In this document: in pieces, positions 36,951 to 43,502 of the stretch
How positions within the stretch are numbered: position 1 is the first letter of the stretch
How the letters are laid out: the number at the start of each line of letters is the position of its first letter
DNA from: Wagnerdoeblera sp046292685
GTDB lineage: Bacteria; Pseudomonadota; Alphaproteobacteria; Rhodobacterales; Rhodobacteraceae
Direction: 5' to 3'
Length of the DNA: 64,000 nt
NCBI RefSeq assembly: GCF_046292685.1
Contig: NZ_JBKBQM010000009.1
Span: 9,018-73,017, forward strand
Translations under genes and position numbers: made by a program
The notes under the pieces: model-generated
What the model saw: the letters and a program-made list of their open reading frames with translations, nothing else
Database searches by the model: none
What the model was told of the DNA's origin: nothing

Positions 36951-38321
36951 TTATCCGAACAATTCCGTCAGCACTTCGTCGAAGGCCGCGATCAGACGAT
37001 CGATCTGGCGCTTCTTCGTGGCCGGGCTGACCAGCATCATGTTGTGGAACGGCGCGATCAGGCAACCGCGGTTGAGCAGCATGGTGTGCACGACGGCTTC
37101 GACCTGCGGCTGGTGCGCCGCCGCCGCCTCGGTGCCGTTGCGCAAGGGGCCCGGCGCGCAGATGAATTCCACCCGCGCACCGACCCGCACCACATGCCAG
37201 GGCGCCCCGTGTTTCGACAAGGCGGCGGACAGACCCGCCGCCAACCGTTCGGCCCCCTTTTCCATATGGGCATAGCTTTCCGCCGTCATCACCTCGGCCA
37301 GATTGGCGACAAGGCAGGCGAACTGCATCGGGTTGGCCGACAGGGTGGTGCCCATGCCGGAATGGCCGGGGGCGCGCGTGACCTCGTAGTCGGCAAAGCG
37401 GGCGGCCACTTCGGGTGTCAGGCCCCAGACGGCAGTGGGCATGCCGCCGGCGACGCATTTTCCGGCGACGAAGATATCGGGCTCCAGCCCGTGCACCCGG
37501 GTATAGCCGCCCAGACCCGACGACAGGGTGTGCGTTTCGTCGATAATCAGCAAGGCACCGTGCCGCCGGGTCGCCGCGCGCAAGGCGGCGTGAAACCCGG
37601 GTTCGGGCAGCACCATGCAGGAATTGGTCATCACCGGCTCGGTCAGCACGGCGGCGACATCGCCGGCGGCCAGGGCCGCCTCGACCGCGGCCATGTCGTT
37701 GAATTCGACACAGACGGCCAGCGCCGACAGGTCGGCCACCTGCCCGACCAGACCGGGGCGATTGACGGTGCGGCCCTGATCCAGCGTGACCATGCAGTCA
37801 TCGACCGTGCCGTGGTAGCAGCCGTTGAACACCAGAACCTTCGGCCGCCCCGTCACCGCCCGCGCCACGCGCAGGGCAAAACGGTTGGCGTCGGTCGCGG
37901 TGGTGGCGATCTGCCAGCGGAAATCGCCGAAGCGTTCGGTCAGCAGTTGCCCGGCCTGAAACGCGGCCTCGGTCGGCAGCATGTAGGTCAGGCCGCGCCG
38001 CGCCTGGCGGCGGATGGCGCGGGCCACCGGCGCCGGCGAATGGCCGAACATGCTGCCCGTGTCGCCCAGGCAGAAATCGTCGATGCCGAAACCGTCCAGG
38101 TCCTCCAGCCGCGCGCCTTCGGCCTTGGCGACCACCAGCGGAAACGGCATCGGCCAGTCCTTCATCCAGTGCATCGGCACGCGGTCGAGGAAGGGCGCCG
38201 CCCCTGCCTCCAGCGCGGCACGGGTTCGGGGGCGCGATGCGGCAAAGCGGCGGGCTTCACGCTCGGCGATCAGGGCGAGGCGCGCCGAGGGCACGCCGGC
38301 AACGAGTTCGGGGGCAGACAT
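36951..38321 (-). CDS. Class III pyridoxal-phosphate aminotransferase
   Basis: A 456-residue PLP enzyme resembling glutamate-1-semialdehyde-aminomutase/omega-aminotransferase types. The PLP Lys is in 'PDIFVAGKCVAGGMPTAVWG', preceded by 'LLIIDETHTLSSGLGGY' with the ring-stacking Asp. 'FCLGDTGSMFGHSPAPVARA' is the N-terminal substrate region, and 'ATTATDANRFALRVARAVTG' replaces the usual S-G-T-E/D-A motif with A-T-T-A-T-D-A-N. It probably transaminates an omega-amino acid or amine. It heads a two-gene operon with the GS-like gene 4 bases downstream. Confidence 0.88.
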   Translation of the reverse strand: MSAPELVAGVPSARLALIAEREARRFAASRPRTRAALEAGAAPFLDRVPMHWMKDWPMPFPLVVAKAEGARLEDLDGFGIDDFCLGDTGSMFGHSPAPVARAIRRQARRGLTYMLPTEAAFQAGQLLTERFGDFRWQIATTATDANRFALRVARAVTGRPKVLVFNGCYHGTVDDCMVTLDQGRTVNRPGLVGQVADLSALAVCVEFNDMAAVEAALAAGDVAAVLTEPVMTNSCMVLPEPGFHAALRAATRRHGALLIIDETHTLSSGLGGYTRVHGLEPDIFVAGKCVAGGMPTAVWGLTPEVAARFADYEVTRAPGHSGMGTTLSANPMQFACLVANLAEVMTAESYAHMEKGAERLAAGLSAALSKHGAPWHVVRVGARVEFICAPGPLRNGTEAAAAHQPQVEAVVHTMLLNRGCLIAPFHNMMLVSPATKKRQIDRLIAAFDEVLTELFG

Positions 38322-38389
38322 GAGGCTTCCTTGCGGTTTGCCTTGTCATACCTGCACGGCCGCCGGGCGTCCACACCCTGCCCGGGGGG

Positions 38390-39334
38390 TCATTCCGCCG
38401 GGGTTGCGTGGGCCGGCGGCGCAGCCGACGGGCGCCGGGCAGGCAGTTCGCCCCGGGCGCGGGCCTGTTCCACCACCAGGAAGCACCCGGCACCGATGAT
38501 GCAGGCCGCGCCGATCAGCGTGCCGAGGGCCGGCACCTCGCCAAAGGCAATCCGCCCGATCCCCACCATCCACAGGAATTGCAGGTTCATCAGCATCATA
38601 GCCACATGCGCCCGCAGCCGCAGCAGCGCGGGCACCATCAACCAGCGCGCCAGAAACACGGCGCTGGCATAGGCCGCGACCAACCCGGCATCGGCCAGCG
38701 ACATCGGTTGCCAGACAAAGGGCAAGGCCGCCCCCATCACCACCACCATCGCCGCATGGGGCCAGAACACCTGCGCCAGCGTGTTCGGCTCTTGCTTGGT
38801 CATGCGGCGCATCAGAACCAGCGACAGCGTGCCCGACAGCACCCCGAAGGCCGCCATCAGGTGCCCCCAGCCGATGCCCGCCACCCCTTGCGGAAACAGG
38901 AACAACACCCCGCAGGCGCCTGTGGCCAGCGCAACCCAGGCCGCCGGCGCCACAGGCTCGCCCAGCACCGGGCGGGACAGGATGGCGGCCAGCAAGGGCA
39001 TCATGCCGATGAAGACGAACACCTCAGCCAGCGGCAGATTGGCAAAGGCATGGTAGTAGCTGACCACCGACACCAGCACCAGGACCGTGCGCAAGGCGAG
39101 CAGGCGCCCGAACCGCGTCCTCAGCCGCCCGGTCGGGCCAATCGAAGGTGTGGCGCGGTTCATCAGCAGGCTCATCCCGGCGACGACCAGACCGCAGAAG
39201 AAATAGAGCTGCGGCGGGGCGAAACTGCCGGTCAGGTGCTTGGTCAGGCCATCGGCCGCCGCCGACACCAGGGTGGTGGACAGCACAAGTCCCACCCCGA
39301 TTACCACCGCCATATCCCAGCCATCGCGCTTCAT
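38390..39334 (-). CDS. EamA/DMT-family exporter next to the repeat-peptide locus
   Basis: A 314-residue, roughly ten-helix EamA transporter ('MAVVIGVGLVLSTTLVSAAA', 'SYYHAFANLPLAEVFVFIGM', 'LMVPALLRLRAHVAMMLMNL') with a Pro/Ala-rich cytoplasmic tail. Its ATG overlaps the stop of the unknown helical-protein gene by 4 bases (ATGA), so it is the third member of the repeat-peptide operon. EamA proteins usually move small metabolites rather than peptides, so if it belongs functionally to the locus it may export a small processed product or an amino-acid derivative. It ends 68 bases before the aminotransferase gene, which runs in the same direction. Confidence 0.88.
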   Translation of the reverse strand: MKRDGWDMAVVIGVGLVLSTTLVSAAADGLTKHLTGSFAPPQLYFFCGLVVAGMSLLMNRATPSIGPTGRLRTRFGRLLALRTVLVLVSVVSYYHAFANLPLAEVFVFIGMMPLLAAILSRPVLGEPVAPAAWVALATGACGVLFLFPQGVAGIGWGHLMAAFGVLSGTLSLVLMRRMTKQEPNTLAQVFWPHAAMVVVMGAALPFVWQPMSLADAGLVAAYASAVFLARWLMVPALLRLRAHVAMMLMNLQFLWMVGIGRIAFGEVPALGTLIGAACIIGAGCFLVVEQARARGELPARRPSAAPPAHATPAE

Positions 39335-40404
39335 GCGGCAAATCCTTTCGGGGTGGCCCGCACGAAGCGGGCAAAGAAGGGTTCGAATGCCGGGGTCGAT
39401 GCCGCGGCACGGTCGAGAACGGCCAGCGCCGGCACCGACAGCCGCGGTGCCAGGCGCCGCCGCATTACAGGCCAGTCGGGGGTGCGGGCCAGGTCGAGCT
39501 CCAGAAGTGCCGCCGAAATCTCGGACAAGGCCGAGGGGCGGCGCGGCGCGGCAAACCCGAGCGTCCCGGCGGGCAAGGTCCGCGCCAGCGGCGCCCCTCC
39601 CGCGGCCGCAACCGACCAGGCCGCCATCAGCCAGGCATGATAATCGTCGCGCCCGGCGGCGCCTTCGGCCGGAGCCACGCGGAACGCGGCCAGATCGGCG
39701 GCCACGGCATCTTCCCAGGCGGCAGGCGGCGGCGCCCCGCAATAGCGCAGCGCCACGCAGATTTCCGCCAGCAGGTCGGTGTTCTGTTCAAGGCAAGCCA
39801 CCAGGCCGGCGAAGGACAGGCTTTCGCACAGCCGCTCGGCCCCGTCAAAGGCATGGCGCCCGTAATCGGACAGGTAGAAGGCGATGTGCGTCAGTTCGTA
39901 GGCCGCCTTCTTGTTGGGCAGCGCGAAAGTGGCGGCGCGCGACCCGAACCGCAGCAAGCGGTCGGTCAGCGATGCATCCCCCGGCATCGTCAGGCCGACA
40001 CGCTGCGCGAACAGCCGCGCTTCGGCCCGCTGAAGATCGGACAATTCGGCTTCGGGAAGGCCGTCGGCGATGGCCTGCGCCACCAGCGCATCGGCGCGCA
40101 AGCCCGGCAGGCCAAGGGCCACCAGATCCAGCGCGATCGAGAGGTGGAAACGGTAGTATTGCGGAAAGAAGGCCAGCCTGCGTGGCAGGTCGCGCGCCGT
40201 GCCGCCGTGGACGCGCGACACCACCTCGGGCGAAGGGCCTTGGCCGGTGGTCACCAGCAGGCGCAGCGCCTCGGCGTTTTCCTTGAGCCAACGGGCATCG
40301 TCGGCAGGGTGACGGTGATTCGCAAACAGATCGACCAGCCGTTCCGCACCCGGAACGTGGGCGCGGGTGCGCGCGGTCTGAGGCAGTGCAACGACGTTCG
40401 ACAT
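39331..40404 (-). CDS. Helical protein of unknown function, partner of the repeat peptide
   Basis: A 357-residue, mostly helical soluble protein that I do not recognise as a named enzyme. Notable blocks are 'DDARWLKENAEALRLLV' near the N-terminus (similar to the N-terminal segment of the adjacent repeat protein, 'LKIKENAEALARVADL'), 'RLAFFPQYYRFHLSIALDLV', and 'KKAAYELTHIAFYLSDYGRH', which has an ordered set of Tyr/His/Asp residues that could be a functional site. No Walker, SAM or metal-cluster motif is visible. The ATG at 40404 ('MSNVVALPQT') is chosen; ten further in-frame residues upstream are Pro-rich and unlikely. It lies 99 bases after the repeat protein gene, across a strong hairpin, and overlaps the exporter gene. 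Confidence 0.72.
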   Translation of the reverse strand: MSNVVALPQTARTRAHVPGAERLVDLFANHRHPADDARWLKENAEALRLLVTTGQGPSPEVVSRVHGGTARDLPRRLAFFPQYYRFHLSIALDLVALGLPGLRADALVAQAIADGLPEAELSDLQRAEARLFAQRVGLTMPGDASLTDRLLRFGSRAATFALPNKKAAYELTHIAFYLSDYGRHAFDGAERLCESLSFAGLVACLEQNTDLLAEICVALRYCGAPPPAAWEDAVAADLAAFRVAPAEGAAGRDDYHAWLMAAWSVAAAGGAPLARTLPAGTLGFAAPRRPSALSEISAALLELDLARTPDWPVMRRRLAPRLSVPALAVLDRAAASTPAFEPFFARFVRATPKGFAA

Positions 40405-40469
40405 GGGTCCGCTCGGCTCCGGTGCTTCCGGCACCCCTCGGTCAGGATACCGGGCCTGTCTTGGCGGGC

Positions 40470-40496
40470 CGGGTCGCAGGACAAGCCTGCGACCCG
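40470..40496 (-). terminator. Strong hairpin between repeat-peptide gene and its downstream partner
   Basis: A perfect 11-bp stem, CGGGTCGCAGG (40470-40480) with CCTGCGACCCG (40486-40496), and a 5-base loop start 8 bases after the peptide stop codon. There is no T-tract, so it may act as a partial terminator or 3' mRNA stabiliser that raises peptide output over the downstream genes. Confidence 0.55.
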
Positions 40497-40503
40497 TGGC
40501 GCC

Positions 40504-40851
40504 TCAGCGTTCGGACGCCGACGAGAACATCTGCACCGCTTCGCCGCGCTGCAAATCGCGGCCGGCCGGCAGCGATGCCGACGAGAACATCTCGACCGCG
40601 TTGCCGCCGGCCATACCGTGCCCCACCGGAGCGGAGGCCGACGAGAACATCTGCACGGCACCGCCATCGGCAAGGTCGAACGCCACCGGCAGCGAGGCGG
40701 ACGACATCATTTCCACCGCGTCGCCGCAGTTCAGGTCGAAGGCCACCGGCATCGACGCCGACGAGAACATCTCGACAGCTTCGCCGCCGTGCAGGTCGGC
40801 GACGCGGGCCAGAGCTTCAGCGTTTTCTTTGATTTTCAGAGCGTTGTTCAC
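40504..40851 (-). CDS. Repeat protein with five 20-residue AVEMFSSAS units (possible precursor peptide)
   Basis: A 115-residue protein: residues 1-18 are a charged, helical leader-like segment ('MNNALKIKENAEALARVA'). Five tandem units of exactly 20 residues follow (from residues 19, 39, 59, 79 and 99), consensus [DG]-[LM]-x-x-G-x-A-V-[EQ]-M-[FM]-S-S-A-S-x-P-[VA]-[AG]-x. The last unit ends right after SSAS with E-R. The single Cys (C42) is not conserved between units; the Ser-Ser-Ala-Ser core and Met are. The GTG start (40851-40849) has GGGGGA 5 bases before it. There is no signal peptide. Followed by a hairpin, a protein sharing the KENAEAL motif, and an exporter. It may be a precursor for a modified or cleaved peptide, or a self-assembling repeat protein; this is inference. 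Confidence 0.8.
   Translation of the reverse strand: MNNALKIKENAEALARVADLHGGEAVEMFSSASMPVAFDLNCGDAVEMMSSASLPVAFDLADGGAVQMFSSASAPVGHGMAGGNAVEMFSSASLPAGRDLQRGEAVQMFSSASER
40507..40797 (-). repeat. Five in-frame 60-bp tandem repeats inside the repeat-protein gene
   Basis: Five copies with an exact 60-base period. The best-kept core on the plus strand is GCCGACGAGAACATCT (for example near 40518, 40578, 40638 and 40758; the fourth copy, near 40698, reads GCGGACGACATCATTT). Synonymous and conservative changes between copies show selection on the protein, not recent duplication. It is coding, not a CRISPR array. Confidence 0.9.
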
Positions 40852-40987
40852 AGATATCCCCCAGGATTGGCAAGTTCAGCAAAGAAACGCTAACAACCTG
40901 GAGATGATTCGGAAATAGAAATCCACTACCTTTGAGAGATAAAAATGCAAAAACTCGCCCTATGCGCGAATCGCTCGGCCAGCGATG
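40852..40987 (-). promoter_or_regulatory. AT-rich intergenic region upstream of the repeat-protein gene
   Basis: This 136-base gap is clearly richer in A/T than the surrounding genes (runs such as GGAAATAGAAATCC and GAGATAAAAATGC on the plus strand). It must carry the repeat-protein promoter, read on the minus strand. I could not fix a single convincing -35/-10 pair. The TetR gene lies upstream on the same strand and is a candidate regulator. Confidence 0.4.
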
Positions 40988-41638
40988 TCAGAAAGAAGCG
41001 CCGTTCAGCACCCGCAAGACCGCCTCGGCACCGTTGAGGCCGGTCAGCGCGCGGGTATCGGTCAGGATTTCGGCGTAGTAGGGCACGTTGCGCAACCGCT
41101 GCTCGCGCGGTTCGCGCACCCGCATCGCGTTGTAGCCGACCTGATGGTAATAGGCGACGCGCGCGCGGATCTCGGCGGTGTGGCCCTGAAAGCCCAGCGC
41201 CAGGAACACACCGCGCAACTGCGCGATGCGGAATGCCTCGACCTCGGCCAGAATCGCGGCGGTACGCGGGGCGTGGTGCGCCCAGTCGCGGATCGCGTTG
41301 TCGTAGCCGGGGTCGAACTCGTCCTCCATCACCACCACGCGCACCCAGGCCAGGTATTGCCGCAGGCCTTCGGGGCCGGCGGCCCCGATGGCGCGCGTGA
41401 ACGGTGCGGTGTTCCGGTCGGCCCAATCGGCGCGCAACGCCTCGTGCAAGGCTTCGAGGTTGCGAAACTGCCAGTAGAACGCGCCGGGCGTGACGTTCAT
41501 CTCTGCGGCCAGCGCCCGCACGCCCAAGGCGCCGATGCCCCGTTGCACCAGCACCGCACGCGCCGCCGCCACCCAGTCGGCGCGGGTCAACTGGCCGGAT
41601 CGGCCAACGGGGTCTGGGCGGGGCGAGACGCTGTCCAT
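40988..41638 (-). CDS. TetR/AcrR-family transcriptional regulator
   Basis: A 216-residue regulator. The N-terminal TetR DNA-binding domain spans about residues 15-65 ('ARAVLVQRGIGALGVRALAA', then the recognition part 'MNVTPGAFYWQFRNLEALHE'). The C-terminal ligand and dimer domain is helical ('YLAWVRVVVMEDEFDPGYDN', continuing 'AIRDW'). The 'GAFYWQF..LEAL' form is common in TetR proteins of Rhodobacteraceae. The start ATG is at 41638. The repeat-protein gene follows on the same strand after 136 bases, and a small membrane-protein unit is divergent, so either may be its target. The ligand is unknown. Confidence 0.9.
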   Translation of the reverse strand: MDSVSPRPDPVGRSGQLTRADWVAAARAVLVQRGIGALGVRALAAEMNVTPGAFYWQFRNLEALHEALRADWADRNTAPFTRAIGAAGPEGLRQYLAWVRVVVMEDEFDPGYDNAIRDWAHHAPRTAAILAEVEAFRIAQLRGVFLALGFQGHTAEIRARVAYYHQVGYNAMRVREPREQRLRNVPYYAEILTDTRALTGLNGAEAVLRVLNGASF

Positions 41639-41750
41639 GCCGCCAAGGCTGCGGCAAAGCGGACAAAGGCGCAAGGGCGGGTTGCAGGGCTTGCCGATAC
41701 CGCACCGGCGCCGCAGAATGCAGCCCGATCCCGACTGGAAGGAGCCCGGC

Positions 41751-41804
41751 ATGCCCCCCCTGCCCGCCTGCCCCGCAGACCAGAGCCGCAACCGATGGCT
41801 GTAG
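41751..41804 (+). CDS. Possible 17-codon leader ORF overlapping the next gene
   Basis: ATG at 41751 is preceded by a strong AAGGAG site. It encodes 'MPPLPACPADQSRNRWL' and stops at 41804, 10 bases inside the start of the small membrane-protein gene (ATG 41795), whose own ribosome site is poor. It could be a leader peptide that couples translation, or simply an alternative start signal. Confidence 0.35.
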   Translation: MPPLPACPADQSRNRWL

Positions 41805-42013
41805 ACCCGAAGAAATTCGGCCCGACCCGGGGCGAGCTGTGGTTTCGGTTGGGGTTCAGCCTGTGCGGGCTGGCCTTGCTGGCGGTTGCGGTGGCCCTGC
41901 GCGGCTTTCCGGCCGGGCCGGCGATGGTCGAGGTGGGCGGCATTGCCGGCCTGTTCCTCGGGGGCACGGCGATCTGGTCGGCGCGGCGGCTGATCCGGCA
42001 GTTGCACCCATGA
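41795..42013 (+). CDS. Small membrane protein, unknown function (72 aa)
   Basis: A 72-residue protein with two hydrophobic segments ('LGFSLCGLALLAVAVAL' and 'MVEVGGIAGLFLGGTAIWSA') and a basic C-terminus ('RRLIRQLHP'). The family is not recognised. The stop overlaps the start of the next small gene by 4 bases (ATGA). It begins a chain of four tightly packed genes ending with an EamA exporter. It is divergent from the TetR regulator upstream, which may control the unit. Confidence 0.65.
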   Translation: MAVDPKKFGPTRGELWFRLGFSLCGLALLAVAVALRGFPAGPAMVEVGGIAGLFLGGTAIWSARRLIRQLHP

Positions 42014-42264
42014 CCGCGCTCGGGCTGGTGGTGCAAGGGCTGGTCTTTGCGGTTTGGGCAGCCCTGGCCTTTCGCACGCTGTTTCGCCTGCGTGCGCGGG
42101 CGGTCGCGCAGTCGGGGCAGGCCTTTCCGAGGCTGCGGGCAACCCTTGCGGCCTTCGCCGGCTTCTGGCACGCCCCCGACCATGCCGCCGACCGCAAGGC
42201 GATGGGCTGGAGCTCGGCCCTTCTGGCGGTCGTCATGCTGGTGAACCTCGGGGGAAATCCGTGA
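42010..42264 (+). CDS. Small membrane protein, unknown function (84 aa)
   Basis: An 84-residue protein with an N-terminal membrane segment ('LGLVVQGLVFAVWAALAF'), a basic loop with 'FWHAPDHAADRKAMGWSS', and a second hydrophobic segment at the C-terminus ('LLAVVMLVNL'). I do not recognise it. Both ends overlap neighbours: ATGA with the gene before, and its stop overlaps the GTG start of the DadA-like gene (GTGA), indicating co-translation. Confidence 0.68.
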   Translation: MTALGLVVQGLVFAVWAALAFRTLFRLRARAVAQSGQAFPRLRATLAAFAGFWHAPDHAADRKAMGWSSALLAVVMLVNLGGNP

Positions 42265-43502
42265 CCGAACGGCAGCGGGCCGAAATTGCCGTGATCGGCG
42301 GCGGCGTGGTGGGAATGACGATTGCCTTGCGCCTGGCGCGCGCCGGGCGCGAGGTTGTGCTGATCGAGCCGGGCGTTCCGGGCATGGGTGCAAGCTTCGG
42401 CAACGCCGGCACCATCGCCGACTATGCGGTGATGCCTGTGGGCACGCCTTCGGTGCTGCGGTCGCTGCCGTCGCTGCTGTTCGACCGCAACTCTCCGCTG
42501 GCGATCCGGCGCGCGGCCATCCTGTCGCTGGCGCCGTGGTTGCTGCGGTTCTTGCGCGAATCGTTGCCGGACCGCGCCCGGGCGAATGCGGCGGCGCTGG
42601 CCAACCTGCTGGCCGATACCACGCCGCTGTGGCTGGAACTGGCCGCCGAGGTCGGCGCGACCGATCTGCTGCGCCGCTCTGGCGCGCTTTACGTCTACGA
42701 CAGCACGCAGGCGGTGCAGGACGCGCGGGCCGACATGGCGGCAAGGCGGGCACTGGGCGTTGCGGTAGAGCTGCTCGACGCCGCCACCCTGGCCACGATG
42801 GAGCCGCGGTTGCCGCCCGCGGCGGGGGGCGCGTTCTTTCCGCAGGCGGTCTTTCTTTCCGACCCGGGGCAGATGATGGCGCGACTGGCCGCTGCGGTGG
42901 CTGCTGCCGGTGTCGTGCACCTCCAGACCCGGGCCGACCGGCTGGAGCGCGGCCCGCGCGGCGTGCGCCTGACCGGCCCCGGGCTGGATCTGACCGCCAC
43001 CCGGGTGGTGATCGCCGCCGGCGCCCGGTCGCGCGACCTCGCGCGGCAGGCGGGCGACCGGGTGCCGCTGGACACCGAACGCGGCTATCACCTGGAATGG
43101 GACATGGCCGAGCCGCTGCTGGGCCGCCCCTGCTGCCCGACCCGGCTGGGGTTCTACCTGTGCCCGATGGCGGGCCGGCTGCGCGCGGCAGGCACCGTCG
43201 AACTGGGCGGGCTGACCGCGCCGCCATCGCCGCACCGGCTCGCGCGGCTGGAACAGGGTGTCCGGTCGGTTTTTCCCGATCTGCCGCCGCCCGACCGCAG
43301 CTGGATGGGGTTTCGCCCCTCGATGCCCGACAGTCTGCCGGTGATCGGGCCGTCGCAAGCGGGGGCCGAGGTGATTCATGCCTATGGGCACGGTCATATC
43401 GGGGTGACGCTGGCCCCGGCCACCGCGCGGCTGGTCGAGGCGGTGATCGCCGGCAACCATGCCGACCCCGGCCTGTCGCCCTTGTGCCCGGGGCGGTTCT
43501 GA
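42261..43502 (+). CDS. FAD-dependent D-amino-acid dehydrogenase-like oxidoreductase
   Basis: A 413-residue flavoprotein of the DadA/DAO family. The N-terminus has 'IAVIGGGVVGMTIALRLARA' (FAD site) and 'GASFGNAGTIADYAVMPVG'. A substrate-domain follows, and the C-terminus has 'DSLPVIGPSQAGAEVIHAYG' and 'HGHIGVTLAPATARLV', the usual closing FAD-binding block. DadA relatives oxidise D-amino acids and feed electrons to the respiratory chain. The start is GTG at 42261, overlapping the stop of the preceding small membrane-protein gene (GTGA); no separate ribosome site is needed. The two small membrane proteins before it could anchor it or pass electrons, which is inference. Confidence 0.9.
   Translation: MTERQRAEIAVIGGGVVGMTIALRLARAGREVVLIEPGVPGMGASFGNAGTIADYAVMPVGTPSVLRSLPSLLFDRNSPLAIRRAAILSLAPWLLRFLRESLPDRARANAAALANLLADTTPLWLELAAEVGATDLLRRSGALYVYDSTQAVQDARADMAARRALGVAVELLDAATLATMEPRLPPAAGGAFFPQAVFLSDPGQMMARLAAAVAAAGVVHLQTRADRLERGPRGVRLTGPGLDLTATRVVIAAGARSRDLARQAGDRVPLDTERGYHLEWDMAEPLLGRPCCPTRLGFYLCPMAGRLRAAGTVELGGLTAPPSPHRLARLEQGVRSVFPDLPPPDRSWMGFRPSMPDSLPVIGPSQAGAEVIHAYGHGHIGVTLAPATARLVEAVIAGNHADPGLSPLCPGRF

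Noticed and set aside
40507..40797. Regular 60-base repeats as a CRISPR array
   Set aside because: There are no distinct spacers; the repeats are in frame, encode a repeating peptide and vary mostly at third positions. No cas genes are nearby.
38390..40851. Calling the locus a known lanthipeptide or radical-SAM peptide system
   Set aside because: No LanM/LanB, radical SAM (CxxxCxxC), YcaO, ABC transporter or peptidase motif is present, and the repeat units lack conserved Cys residues, so no known class can be assigned.
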